Shown here in pieces: positions 46,754 to 57,599 of a stretch of 64,000 nucleotides of DNA. This DNA comes from Rana temporaria (Eukaryota; Chordata; Amphibia; Anura; Ranidae). Location of the stretch: contig NC_053497.1 of NCBI RefSeq assembly GCF_905171775.1, forward strand, positions 108,230,157 through 108,294,156, in the 5' to 3' direction. Position numbers and translations under genes: made by a program. How positions within the stretch are numbered: position 1 is the stretch's first letter; each line of letters begins with the position of its first letter. The notes beneath the pieces were generated by a model. It made no database searches. It was not told the origin of the DNA and was given only the letters and a program-made list of their open reading frames with translations.

Positions 46754-48365
46754 CAGGTCATTCTCAAAAAATTAGCATATTGTGATAAAGTTCATTATTT
46801 TCTGTAATGTACTGATAAACATTAGACTTTCATATATTTTAGATTCATTACACACAACTGAAGTAGTTCAAGCCTTTTTATTGTTTTAATATTGATGATT
46901 TTGGCATACAGCTCATGAAAACCCAAAATTCCTATCTCAAAAAATTAGCATATCATGAAAAGGTTCTCTAAACGAGCTCCTAACCTAATCATCTGAATCA
47001 ACTAATTAACTCTAAACACCTGCAAAAGATTCCTGAGGCTTGTAAAAACTCCCAGCCTGGTTCATTACTCCAAACCGCAATCATGGGTAAGACTGCCGAC
47101 CTGACTGCTGTCCAGAAGGCCATCATTGACACCCTCAAGCAAGAGGGTAAGACACAGAAAGAAATTTCTGAACGAATAGGCTGTTCACAGAGTGCTGTAT
47201 CAAGGCACCTCAGTGGGAAGTCTGTGGGAAGGAAAAAGTGTGGCAGAAAACGCTGCACAACGAGAAGAGGTGACCGGACCCTGAGGAAGATTGTGGAGAA
47301 GGACCGATTCCAGACCTTGGGGGACCTGCGGAAGCAGTGGACTGAGTCTGGAGTAGAAACATCCAGAGCCACCGTGTACAGGCGTGTGCAGGAAATGGGC
47401 TACAGGTGCCGCATTCCCCAGGTCAAGCCACTTTTGAACCAGAAACAGTGGCAGAAGCGCCTGACCTGGGCTATAGAGAAGCAACACTGCACTGTTGCTC
47501 AGTGGTCCAAAGTACTTTTTTCGGATGAAAGCAAATTTTGCATGTCATTCGGTAATCAAGGTGCCAGAGTCTGGAGGAAGACTGGGGAGAGGGAAATGCC
47601 AAAATGCCTGAAGTCCAGTGTCAAGTACCCACAGTCAGTAATGGTCTGGGGTGCCATGTCAGCTTCTGGTGTTGGTCCACTGTGTTTTATCAAGGGCAGG
47701 GTGAATGCAGCTAGCTATCAGGAGATTTTGGAGCACTTCTTGCTTCCATCTGCTGAAAAGCTTTATGGAGATGAAGATTTCATTTTTCAGCACGACCTGG
47801 CACCTGCTCACAGTGCCAAAACCACTGGTAAATGGTTTACTGACCATGGTATTACTGTGCTCAATTGGCCTGCCAACTCTCCTGACCTGAACCCCATAGA
47901 GAATCTGTGGGATATTGGGAAGAGAAAGTTGAGAGACGCAAGACCCAACACTCTGGATGAGCTTAAGGCCGCTACCGAAGCATCCTGGGCCTCCATAACA
48001 CCTCAGCAGTGCCACAGGCTGATTGCCTCCATGCCACGCCGCATTAAAGCAGTCATTTCTGCAAAAGGATTCCCGACCAAGTATTGAGTGCATAACTGAA
48101 CATAATTATTTGAAGGTTGACTTTTTTTTTTATTAAAAACACTTTTCTTTTATTGGTCGGATGAAATATGCTAATTTTTTGAGATAGGAATTTTGGGTTT
48201 TCATGAGCTGTATGCCAAAATCATCAATATTAAAACAATAAAAAGGCTTGAACTACTTCAGTTGTGTGTAATGAATCTAAAATATATGAACGTCTAATGT
48301 TTATCAGTACATTACAGAAAATAATGAACTTTATCACAATGTGCTAATTTTTTGAGAATGACCTG
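46754..48365 (+). mobile_element. Complete Tc1-like transposon with 200-bp inverted repeats
   Basis: TA at 46752-46753 and 48366-48367 flank 1612 bp. Terminal repeats 46754-46953 and 48166-48365 are each 200 bases and by direct comparison differ at two positions. CTCAAAAAATTAGCATAT is present near the outer end (46763-46780) and again at the inner end (46936-46953) of the left repeat, and likewise on the right with one change, giving an IR/DR arrangement. The single gene inside is intact. Confidence 0.92.
47083..48087 (+). CDS. Tc1-like transposase, DD34E, intact 334-residue frame
   Basis: Cut-and-paste transposase of the Tc1/mariner superfamily. Residues about 7-50 form the first helix-turn-helix (LTAVQKAIIDTLKQEGK, IGCSQSAVSRHLSG), followed by the basic GRKKCGRKRCTTRRG stretch and a second DNA-binding domain to about residue 110. 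Catalytic residues are Asp148 in VLFSDESKF, Asp238 in FIFQHDLAPAHSAK and Glu273 in SPDLNPIENLW, spacing 34. The frame has no stop or shift and its length is normal. The ATG follows ACCGCAATC and is the first to give the complete N-terminus. Both ends of its element are intact, so this copy could be active or was until recently. Confidence 0.94.
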   Translation: MGKTADLTAVQKAIIDTLKQEGKTQKEISERIGCSQSAVSRHLSGKSVGRKKCGRKRCTTRRGDRTLRKIVEKDRFQTLGDLRKQWTESGVETSRATVYRRVQEMGYRCRIPQVKPLLNQKQWQKRLTWAIEKQHCTVAQWSKVLFSDESKFCMSFGNQGARVWRKTGEREMPKCLKSSVKYPQSVMVWGAMSASGVGPLCFIKGRVNAASYQEILEHFLLPSAEKLYGDEDFIFQHDLAPAHSAKTTGKWFTDHGITVLNWPANSPDLNPIENLWDIGKRKLRDARPNTLDELKAATEASWASITPQQCHRLIASMPRRIKAVISAKGFPTKY

Positions 48366-48367
48366 TA

Positions 48368-49056
48368 TATAAGCCAGGGCAGGAAAAGTTATGTCAGTTC
48401 ATTATACAGTATATATGAATGCAGAAGTTGTTCTTGCAGGGCTGATCACCGGGAACTCATTCTTGGATTTTCATGAACAACATGTGTTTGTCTACCCAGA
48501 TTCTTAAGTTATTTAAGAAAATGAGAAAAGGAAGAGAATGTAGTTTGAAAAAGAGGGGTAAAAAGAAATAGATGGGATCAATGGCATAGGCAGGGGTTGG
48601 ATACACCATGTCCAACATGACTAAATTGTGTTCAAATAATTACAACTGATTAATAAATAATATACAAATTCCACAGTTCATATAGGTAAATATGAAGTGC
48701 GCTTGACTTTTTTGTTTGTGTTCATCAACTTTGATAGGGCCCGTATATGTATATAGAAGGGAATGGCTAAAACCCTTCTTAGTTTGCTTAGTGAGCCATT
48801 TGGGCACACAGGAAGTGGGTTTCCCCTATCTTCAGGGAGGTGGGTGGTGGGACTAATCCCATTCTTCCCTTTTGGTTAATTTATCCACTCCTCTGCTTGG
48901 TCAACAATCATCTGGGTGGTGTGTTCCAGCATATGTGTCCTATTGCCTGCACAGGAAGTGACATCATTGTCTTGCACTTTATTTCCTTTTCCCCTGACCA
49001 TGTTGAATGCCCTTGATGGGGGTGGTGTTTGAACATCTTCCTGATATACTAAGGGT
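48368..49056. other. No gene recognised
   Basis: About 690 bases; AT-rich, no coding signal. Confidence 0.4.
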
Positions 49057-49060
49057 TTAA

Positions 49061-49428
49061 AGTGGTTGTAAACCCTGTAAAATCACTTTTACCTACAGGT
49101 AAGCCTATATTAAGGCTTACCTGTGCATGCGCACTAAACAAAGGGCGCGATCGTGCCGTTTCTATAGTGCCTGTTCCGTGACCATCGGCTCCCGTGCGCA
49201 TGCGACGTCACGCGGCTCAGGACAGTCAGAGAGCCAGAGTCCACAGCCCCACAAGGAAGAGGGGTGAAGATGGATGCTTCTACACAGCAGGGACAGCGGT
49301 GACATTTCTGGCTTCCTTTGCAGGTAAGTAACATAATGGGCTAGTATGCGATTCATACTAGCCCATTATGCTTTTACATTTCAGGGGGAAAAGAGGAAGT
49401 AAAACCCATCAGGGTTTACTTCCTCTTC
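49061..49428. mobile_element. TTAA-MITE related to 1080-1522
   Basis: TTAA at 49057-49060, then AGTGGTTGTAAACCCTG. ACCTACAGGTAAGCC and the hairpin GGGCTAGTATGCG with CATACTAGCCC match the copy in the LTR. The right end (GGGTTTACTTCCTCTTCAA) is changed, and its TTAA is not preserved. Confidence 0.55.
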
Positions 49429-50009
49429 AACAGTCTGTTTTATCTGGTACGTTTACTTTGTTCTATCTTGTATGCATATCTTAGTACCTGTCTCTGGGGT
49501 TTGATGGTTATCATACATTTTATAAATTCGATTAGGGGTTAAGCTATTGTATTGCTGGACTCTTCGTGTTATTGAGTTACAACCATGGGCCCAGATTCAC
49601 ATACATCGGCGCATATTTATGCCGCCGTAGCGTATCGTTTTTACGCTACGCCGGCGCAGAGCGGAGAGGCATGCACTGCATTCAGCAAGTCATTGCTCAC
49701 CAAGATGAGCCAGCGTAGCGTATTTTCGAAGGCGCAGGCCAGCGTAAGTGTAAGTGGGTGTGACCCCATGCAAATAATGGTCCGAGCGTGTCGCAGTGGT
49801 TTACGTCTGGCGTATCTTAAACGGCGCATGTGCCGTGACGCGAACGTATGTCCTGCACCCCTCTGCGCATGCTCACAACTACGCCCGGTGTAACCCCTAA
49901 GATACCGCCTACGCCCAGAGCATAAATACGCCCAGACATGCGCCCGTCGAGCGCAAAAGTATACCAGCAGCTTGTCTTCCGTGGTGTAGGTACTTTTGCG
50001 TTCTGAGCG

Positions 50010-50571
50010 ATGTCTGCTCCAGAGAATGAGAGGGAGATGAGGATAAAAATGTTTTCACCGGAGGAGAAGGCAATCCTGATTGCTGCCATCTCAAGGTACG
50101 ATGTGTACCTCCATGGGGCACAGAGTAGCATGACCAGCAAGGTCAGGAAAGAAGAGATCCTCCAGGAGGTCACCTTGGAGGTCAATGCCCTTGGACATGA
50201 GCGAAGGACCTCAAAGGACATTGGTAAAAAAATCAATGACCTGCGTCGTCTGGTCAGAGATAAGCTGGCCAGGATAAAGAAGCATGCCAGGGGCATGGGA
50301 GGCGGACCAGACAGTACTATCAGGCTCACTGCCGATGAGGAGGTGATTGCTAGATGTCTGGAGAGGGAGCAAGTGGAGGGCCTGGAGGGCTTTGACTCCG
50401 GTGACCAGGCCTTGAGGACAGGTAAGTGTGTTTTATCCCCTATCTGGTGTGTAGCATGTGAGGGGGTGGAAGGGAACATGTGACAAGTGTGTGGGTCCAC
50501 CAACATGTGAATGCTTTGTGTCATCCACAGATGTGCTGGAGGGAGCTGGGCCATCGTCAGCTGCTGGATGA
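50010..50571 (+). CDS. Harbinger Myb-like DNA-binding protein (two predicted exons)
   Basis: Harbinger elements encode, beside the transposase, a Myb/SANT-like protein of the NAIF1 type that helps nuclear entry and end binding. Exon 1 (50010-50421) encodes MFSPEEKAILIAAISRYDVY, VRKEEILQEVTLEVNALG and DIGKKINDLRRLVRDKLARI with a GGGPD turn, the three-helix trihelix/Myb pattern. It ends at donor ACAG|GTAAGT; acceptor TCATCCACAG precedes exon 2 at 50531. Spliced, the frame reads TDVLEGAGPSSAAG and then meets TGA at 50569-50571, giving about 150 residues. In element 2 the matching codons read through, so this stop is probably secondary. The DNA-binding domain is whole. Confidence 0.75.
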
Positions 50572-50689
50572 CCCACGCCATCTCCGGGGGAGAGTGCACA
50601 CACCTCTCTAGAGGTAGTTGAGGAGGAGCATGGTGACCTTAAGGAATGTGTCTACCTCGAGGAGGATAACATCATCCCTGGACCCTCCC

Positions 50690-50840
50690 AAACCTCCTCC
50701 CCCATCAGGGGAAGCCCCTCAACCTCCTCCCCCATCAGGGGAAGCCCCTCAAGGGCCTCCCCCATCAGGGAAAGCCCCTCAAGGGCCTCCCCCATCAGGG
50801 AAAGCGCCTCAAGGGCCACCCCCATCAGGGAAAGCCCCTC
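50690..50840 (+). repeat. Five 30-bp units in the Myb-like gene's second exon
   Basis: The unit is AAGGGCCTCCCCCATCAGGG plus AAAGCCCCTC. In the frame beyond the stop at 50569 it would encode a ten-residue repeat, SPIRESPSRA. Element 2 has about two such units at the same place (55440-55500, minus strand). Confidence 0.75.
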
Positions 50841-50977
50841 AAGGTGAGTAAGGTGTATTTCCGCGCCAAAAGTGATAAGTAAATGATAATTAATCACAGT
50901 GTGAAATATTAATAACTACTTATAGTGACAAGCAGCTCCTCTGAATCAAAATATAAGATTAATATTGTGCAATTGGA

Positions 50978-52114
50978 TAGAATGTGTGAAAGAGGGCGCT
51001 AGTATAAATAGTACCTAGCACTTGGGACACCCTCGCTAGGAGGATCCCAAAGGCCAGGGTGATTAGTTAAATTGAATTAAACACTCCAGTGAACAAAAAC
51101 TCAACATTGACTAGATCTCTACCTAGAGATGTAGTGTAAGTCCACAAAAACAAAATCAGTGATTGTTATATATCAGACTAATTATCTCAGATAAAAATAA
51201 ATAAGTGAAACCAATGGTTGAAAAAGGATTGTTGTGTGTCTCTTGATTAACACCACAAAATAACACAGTCCATATGAAGTTGCCTTCGCAGGATAATTCA
51301 ATCAAATAATCAATGATATCCCAGGAATCCATCCACAAAAACAAGGGAGAGCTAATAGTGCATTATCGCTTTAATACAACATAAAAACATAAAAAGCTGA
51401 TTGGCCCCTTACTTTTGTGGGTGCCTGCCTGGAACTAGGACTGCATGCGTCGTGCAAGGGACTCTGTCTAGATCACACAGGTCGCTGGGTGTAGAGTGTA
51501 CCAATCGAATCTGCAGCGTTTGAGCGTGGGATCAGCTGGGGAGCACTATTAGCTCTCTCTTGTTTTTGTGGATGGATTCCTGGGATATCATTGATTCAAC
51601 TATCGTGACAGTCAGAACGGTCGGTGAATAGTGCGCAGGCACTTATACCTGCTCAGCTTTGCAGACCTACTTTTTTATTAAAGGGGTCCACTTAATCCGG
51701 TAAGCGCATTCCCTGACCAGAGCACATCGGGTGAAGTCTTAACAGATGGTGGTGGCTGCAGTATCACTAATACTCATTGCATGATTATTGATTAAATTAT
51801 CCTGCGAAGGCAACTTCATATGGACTGTGTTATTTTGTGGTGTTAATCAAGAGACACACAACAATCCCTTTTCAACCATTGGTTTCACTTATTTATTTTT
51901 ATCCGAGATAATTAGTCTGATATATAACAATCACTGATTTTGTTTTTATGGACTTACACTACATCTCTAGGTAGAGATCTAGTCAATGTTGAGTTTTTGT
52001 TCACTGGAGTGTTTAATTCAATTTAACTAATCACCCTGACCTTTGGGATCCTCCTAGCGAGGGTGTCCCAAGTGCTAGGTACTATTCATACTAGCGCCCC
52101 CTTTCACACATTCT
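50978..52114. mobile_element. Fold-back repeat inserted in Harbinger element 1
   Basis: The left arm (about 50978-51362) and right arm (about 51545-52114) are reverse complements: GAATGTGTGAAAGAGG with its partner at 52101-52113, CTAGCACTTGGGACACCC with GGGTGTCCCAAGTGCTAG, and so on. The right arm contains about 190 extra bases (51600-51790) relative to the left. The loop at 51365-51540 is unassigned. AAAGCCCCTCAAGG lies just left of the insert region (50832-50845) and AAAGCCCATCAAGG just right (52115-52128); these may be a target duplication or simply two units of the host tandem repeat. Confidence 0.7.
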
Positions 52115-52861
52115 AAAGCCCATCAAGGGCCTCCCCGTACAGATGGGCCCAAGCCTCTCCTGCCCCCAGGAAGGCATTGTGTAAGACAAGGGGTGTTCCC
52201 GAATCACTACAACAAGGGCTTGCGAGGGAACAGGCCCGCCAGACGCGCCACATAGGTGCTATTGCCTGTGACCTGCGCCGTGTGGCAGACAGCCTGGCCT
52301 AGCCAGACAACTGAGGAGCCGTGGCACCATGCCTGGCCCACGACAGGGCAAATGAATGCTTTTTTTTTTGCTCAGATTATGAGCTCTTTTTTTTTAGGAG
52401 AGCGGTGCATAGATGTATGTGCCGTCCTCCTATAAGGGCATGCCATGTCGGCCAATGGCATGATCCCTTTTATTTTTTTTGTAGTGACTGCACCTGGTCA
52501 GTAGTCCAGGCTACAGTGTGACTGGTGTGTGAATGTGGGTGACATTCCTGCCAGCAAGGTGTGTCACCTTGGGTCGTCAGGGAGAGGTTATCCCCACGAC
52601 CGTGTGAATTTGGTATGAATGGACAGCAACACCATTGGGGCCTTGGCGTGGCGTTGCTGCTCCCAAGTCCTGCATGGTGGACTTAGGCTAAACCAATGTG
52701 AAGTGGATGTGGTGCGTGTGAGCACAGGACCCCAGATGGCAAGTCACCTTTTTTTTTATTTTTTAGAAAAAAAAAATGTTTTTGATATTTTTTAATTTAA
52801 TATTTACACTTACGCGGCGTATCTCGAGATACGCGGGGGAAGTGCTTTGTGAATCCGGGCC

Positions 52862-53110
52862 ATAGACTTTCCTATTGTGAGTTGTAGACAGATACTGTAT
52901 TATGTTGCTTTTAATTTATTTTAGACAATGTACTGTATATGGTTAGCAAAGTCAGCAATGGCATTTGGATAGTTTTAAGGGGATACTACCAGTGGATTTG
53001 ATGTATGTATTGTTAGTAATTATTGACTCAGAGTGTACAGAGTGTAAGTGGTATTACAAAGTATTTGCATTATAATTGCATTATAATTAGGCATGTATTT
53101 TGTTGGATAC
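52862..53110. other. Spacer between the two Harbinger elements
   Basis: About 250 bases, AT-rich, nothing recognised. Confidence 0.5.
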
Positions 53111-53555
53111 TGTTAGCCAGATTCAGAAAGACTTACGCCGGCGTATCTACAGATACGCGGCGTAAGTGTAAATATGCGCCATCGTATCTCTGCGCCGTAC
53201 CCACAGAACGAAATACGCCTGAAAATATTCTTCCTCCCACCGACGTAACTTTCCTACGCCGGAGTGTCGTGGGCGCATATTTACACTCGACGAATCTGGC
53301 GCTCACATTGATTTCCTATTCAAATATGCAAATGAGGGAGATACGCCGATTCACGCATGTACGTGCGCCCGACACAGGCTACGCGCGGTGCGCATAACTC
53401 GTACGTCCGGCTTAAAGTTATTTCATCAAAAAGCTGGTTTATCTCTGCACCAGACGTGCACAGGTCAGCTGGAGAGCAGCTACAGCAGCACTGTTACAGA
53501 CGAGCTGAGCAAGCTGAGCGACCCCACTTGCAGGACAACACATCTGTGTGCCAAC

Positions 53556-54713
53556 ATGCCAGGGGCATCCATGATCCTAGCACTACTAATGGGTACACTG
53601 ACTCGTAGGAGGGCACGGGAGAGGATATACCGCACGTGCATGGATGTGTTTGGCATGGGTGATTCAGAGGTGTATCGCATCTTCAGATTCAGCCCTGATG
53701 CCATCCTGGAATTAGCCACAACCCTGCATGATGACATCACCAGCAAGACACACCGCTCACAAGCAGTGCAGCCACTGGTCAAGGTACTGGCAACACTGCA
53801 TTTCCTCGCCAGTGGATCTTTTCAGCGTACAAGTGGAGTTGTGGCTGGGATGTCACAATCCACCATGAGCAGATGTGTGCACCAGGTTGTCCCCGCAATC
53901 CTCAGACGCATGTCCCACCACTTCATCAGACCCACCCATGACCATCTGTGGCAGAAGGCAATGCAGGATTTCTTCATGATTGCAGGATTCCTACGCACCG
54001 TGGGGGCCATTGATTGCACACATGTGGCACTATGGCCCCCCCCCGTGGCACAGAGCACATATACCGCAATCGGAAGCAGTGGCATTCCATCAACGTACAG
54101 GTGATTGCCGATGCCCAATGCCTCATATGGCACGTCCGTGCCAAACACCCAGGTTCCAGCCACGACAGCTACATATACCGTCAAAGCAACATCCCAACAG
54201 AATTAGAACAGAACGTGTATGGGGACAGCTGGCTGGTTGGTGAGTGACATGGGAGTCAGGCATGACTGTCCAACCCCATGATGCAGACATCACGAGGGGC
54301 ACATGCATGACTAACATCCTCCTGTCTTTTCCCTTCCAGGTGACTCTGCATATGCACTTGGGCCCCATCTCCTGACTCCATAACGGAATCCCCAAACCAG
54401 AGGAGAGAGAAACTACAATGCTGCACACATACGTACCCGTGCAGTGGTGGAACGCACATTTGGCCTCCTGAAGTCCCGTTTCCGATGCCTGGATAAGTCC
54501 GGGGGGACCCTGTTGTATTCCCCAAACTTTGTGTGCCAGATCATCGGTGCATGTTGCATTCTGCACAACTACGCCATGAGAAAGGGCCTGGAGATTGACA
54601 TACATGATGACCTGACCCCTGAACCACACAATCCCCCCCTAACTGAGGCTACCCCATCTGCTGAGGGAAGAGCAGTCAGGAGATGCCTCACCGTAGGCAT
54701 CTTTGGACGTTAA
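53556..54713 (+). pseudogene. Harbinger (HARBI1-like) transposase, frameshifted, two exons
   Basis: From the ATG at 53556 the frame reads MILALLMGTLTRRRARERIY, FRFSPDAILELATTL, QPLVKVLATLHFLASGSFQR and GMSQSTMSRCVHQVV, then FLRTVGAIDCTHVALWPPP with the first catalytic Asp. A nine-C run at 54035-54043 then shifts the frame; the neighbouring frame continues RGTEHIYRNRKQWHSINVQV and GSSHDSYIYRQS (second Asp). Donor G|GTGAGT ends exon 1 at 54239; acceptor CCCTTCCAG starts exon 2 at 54340, and the splice gives LVGDSAYALGPHLLTP. TAA follows that Pro (54379-54381). Beyond it lie VVERTFGLLKSRFR (catalytic Glu) and CCILHNYAMRKGLEID. Two lesions make it inactive as read. Confidence 0.82.
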
Positions 54714-55430
54714 ATACACACATTCATCATGGCACACGGACAATGCACGCATGCACCCCACTGTGGTCCCTAGCTCACACACACCACATCCACTTCACAT
54801 TGGATTAGCCCAAGTCCACCATGCAGGACTTGGGAGCAGCAACACCACGCCAAGGCCCCAATTATGTCGCTGTCCATTCATACCACATTAACAAGGTCGT
54901 GGGGATAACTTCTCCCCGACGACCCAGGGTGACACCCCTTACTGGCAGGAGTGTCACCCCCACATTCACACACCAGTCACACTGTAACCTTCACTACTGA
55001 CCGTGTGCAGTAAAAAAAAAAAAAAAAAAAGGCTTATGACCTGAGCATAAATCAAATAAAAAAACTCATATCCTGAGCACAAAAAAAAACAAAATTCATA
55101 TTCTGAGCACAAGAAAAAATAAACGGCACTCATTTGGCCCGACGGGGGCTGCGCCTGGTGGCACCTCTCTGGCTCCTCAGCTGCAAGGTTAGCTGTGGTG
55201 ACCTGCAGCTCCCCAAGGCAGGTGACCCCTGCAGCGCTATTTGCCATGACATCCTGCACTGCATCCCAAATCTGTGCCATGTTGTTAGCCACCCGGTGCA
55301 GGTGCCCGGCTACTTCCCCCATATGCCGGGTCTGCCGGGCCTGCTCCCTTGCCATTTGGTCATGCACGTAATCAGGGACACCCCCTGGTCTTACGTGTCG
55401 CCTTCCTGGGGGCTAGGATGTTTGGGACTG
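54714..55430. other. Non-coding middle of Harbinger element 2
   Basis: Includes the region shared with element 1 (CAAGTCCACCATGCAGGAC, GGTCGTGGGGATAAC) and an A-rich stretch at 55010-55130. The minus-strand frame beyond 55300 is the C-terminal part of the Myb-like gene (REQARQTRHMGEVAGHLHRV). Confidence 0.5.
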
Positions 55431-56140
55431 GCTATATGGTGAGGCCCTTGAGGGGCTTTCCCTGCTGGGGGCTGAGCCAGAGGGGCTTCCCCTGATGGGG
55501 GAGGTGTAAGAGGGCCCAGGCACAACAGAGTCCTCCTCTATATAGAGGCAAATCTGGCCAAGGTTTACCATCTCCTCCTCAACCACCTCTTGAGGAGAGG
55601 TGTGGCCACTCCCCTCCACCAAAGGATCTGGGCTTCCTAAGGGGGTCCGACTGACGATGTTACGGGGAAGCTGGCATGGGATGGCCACCGGCAGCAGATG
55701 GCCCCGCTCCCTCCTGCACATCTGTGGATGACACAAAGCAGTCACATGTTGGTGGACCCACACCTTCCACCCCCTCACATGCTACACACCGGATAGGGAC
55801 TAAAAAGCACTTACCTGTCCTCGAGGCCTGATCAAGGGAATCAAAGCCCTCCACGCCCTCCAACTGCTCCTTCTCCAGACACCGGGCAATCACCTCCCCC
55901 TCCCGGGTCATGCTCAACACACATGGTGGTCCACCACCCGTGCCACTCTGGTGCTTCCTAATGGCGGCCACCTTCTCCCGAACATGGCGCCTCAGGTCAT
56001 TTATTTTTTCATTTATATCCTTGCCAGTCCGGGTCTCATTGCCAAGGGCATTCACTTCAGTGGCAATGGTCTCCAGGATGACCTGTTTCCTGGCCCGGCT
56101 GGTATCTCGAGAAATTCCATAGCAGCCATATCAGAACAAA
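55160..56140 (-). pseudogene. Harbinger Myb-like protein gene, N-terminus lost
   Basis: On the minus strand it encodes VNALGNETRTGKDINEKIND, LRRHVREKVAAIRKHQSG and EGEVIARCLEKEQLEGVEGF, matching element 1. Predicted donor ACAG|GTAAGT at about 55813 and acceptor TCATCCACAG near 55730 are conserved; exon 2 reads DVQEGAGPSAAGGHPMPASP. Upstream, the stretch that in element 1 holds the start codon and first Myb helix is replaced by a much shorter, altered sequence with a C run on the minus strand (plus-strand G run 56155-56168). So the start and first helix are gone. Confidence 0.7.
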
Positions 56141-56566
56141 AGTACCTTGCTCAGAGGGGGGGGGGGGGGAAGCAGGATGTACTTTTGCGTCGGACGGGCG
56201 CATGTCTGGGCGTATTTATGCGCTCGGCGTAAGCCGGTGGGCCGGCGTATCCCAGGAAGTTGTGCCGGCGTAGTTGTGAGCATGCGCACAGGGAAGCGAT
56301 CATACGTTCACGTCAATGCGCATGCTCCGTTGATTATACGCCGGTCGTAAGCCACTGCTCCACGCTCAGGCCATCATTAGCATAAGGTCACACCCACTTA
56401 CACTTACGCCGGCTTACGCCTTCAAATTTACGTTACGCCGGAACAACGTTGAGAGCAAGTGCTTTGTGAATACTGTACTTGCCTCTCTAGCGTATGCCGG
56501 CGTAGCGCATATGCGCTGCGCTACGCCGGCACAAAGATGTGCCCATCTACCTGAATCTGGCTATGT

Positions 56567-57274
56567 ATATTTATACCACCATGGGGGGTATGCTGGTGAG
56601 GTGATGGCCCAGTCTACCTTAGTATGCTCCAATGGTCAAGCTTTGGGAATGGCGCATGGTTCCAGGGGTGTTTCTCACCCTCTGGGGGGGTCTTGGGCTG
56701 ATGGTTTTGCCTGGATAGTCACATGCATCCTGGGTAAGAAAATGTAGTGGTAAAGAAAAATTTGATATGTATTTGTATCTACATTGTTATACTCTGTTAT
56801 TGTATACACTTACTGTTTTATAGGTTGAAATATGGATTCTGATATGTACTTCTGATGAAGCAGCTTGGACCGCAAAACACATAGAGCTTATCGGTGACCC
56901 TCTTCTTCTCCCTCTTTGTATAGAATTTATTTATTTATAGCACTGTACATGGTCCATTTTGGACAGAGCACTTGACTTAAAATTGTGGAGGGCTGGATAT
57001 CTGTTTTGGTACCCAAATGATTCAAAATTGTTTCAGCTCTTTTTAATGTGTTTTATGTACACTCTTTTTATATTATGTAAAAACCAAATTATGTATGTTG
57101 CTATGTGGTTGTTATTATTTGATACCTGGTGCCCTAAAAACCCAAGTGCTTTAGTATTTTGTGATAGCAACTGAAATTGTAAACAAAACGGTAATCCTAA
57201 AAAGGGCTGTAGGGTCTGTGCACTGTGGAGGTACACAATAATATGTAGCCCGTCACACTGCAATTTACAGTGAT
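56567..57274. other. No gene recognised
   Basis: About 700 bases of AT-rich sequence; no coding signal. Confidence 0.4.
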
Positions 57275-57575
57275 GTAGCATAATACAACACTCTTTATAG
57301 CTTTGTATAGCAGTAACTATCTCCCCCTACAAAATGTAGCACAATACAGCACTGTGTATTATACTGTATGTATAGCAACATATAGCAGTAGTTATCACTC
57401 CTTAAAAATGCAGTGCAGCATAACACTATGTATAGCACTGTATAGCAACAACTATCACTCCCTGCAAAAAGTAGTACGATACAGCACTGTGTATAGCAAT
57501 ATATAGCACAGCATAGCATTAACTATCTGTACCTGTAAAATGTAGCACTATATACAGCACTGTGTAAAGTACTTG
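57275..57575. repeat. Minisatellite, units of about 62-75 bp
   Basis: Units open GTAGCACAATACAGCACTGT, pass TATAGCAACATATAGCAG and close ACTATCACTCCCTGCAAAA; four full units and a partial fifth with many small differences. Open frames on both strands are repeat artefacts. Confidence 0.75.
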
Positions 57576-57599
57576 ACCCATGTAGTCTGGATAAACCCC

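Larger units (their letters stand above)
49587..52861 (+). mobile_element. Harbinger element 1: Myb-like gene kept, transposase deleted
   Basis: Left end GGGCCCAGATTCACATAC and right end GCTTTGTGAATCCGGGCC form the terminal repeat. Compared with element 2 (53114-56563) it lies in opposite orientation. It carries the Myb-like gene on the plus strand and sequence corresponding to the region downstream of the transposase (52490-52740 matches 54750-54960 reversed), but the transposase region is absent. A fold-back repeat is inserted at about 50978-52114. Confidence 0.75.
53114..56563 (+). mobile_element. Harbinger element 2: transposase gene kept, Myb-like gene broken
   Basis: Ends TAGCCAGATTCAGAAAG and CTACCTGAATCTGGCTA are inverted repeats; TGT lies on both sides (53111-53113, 56564-56566), a plausible 3-bp duplication. 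Subterminal palindromes such as ACGCCGGCGTATCTACAG match those of the MITEs at 40491 and 58709. It contains a transposase gene on the plus strand and a Myb-like gene remnant on the minus strand, so the two genes converge. Confidence 0.75.
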
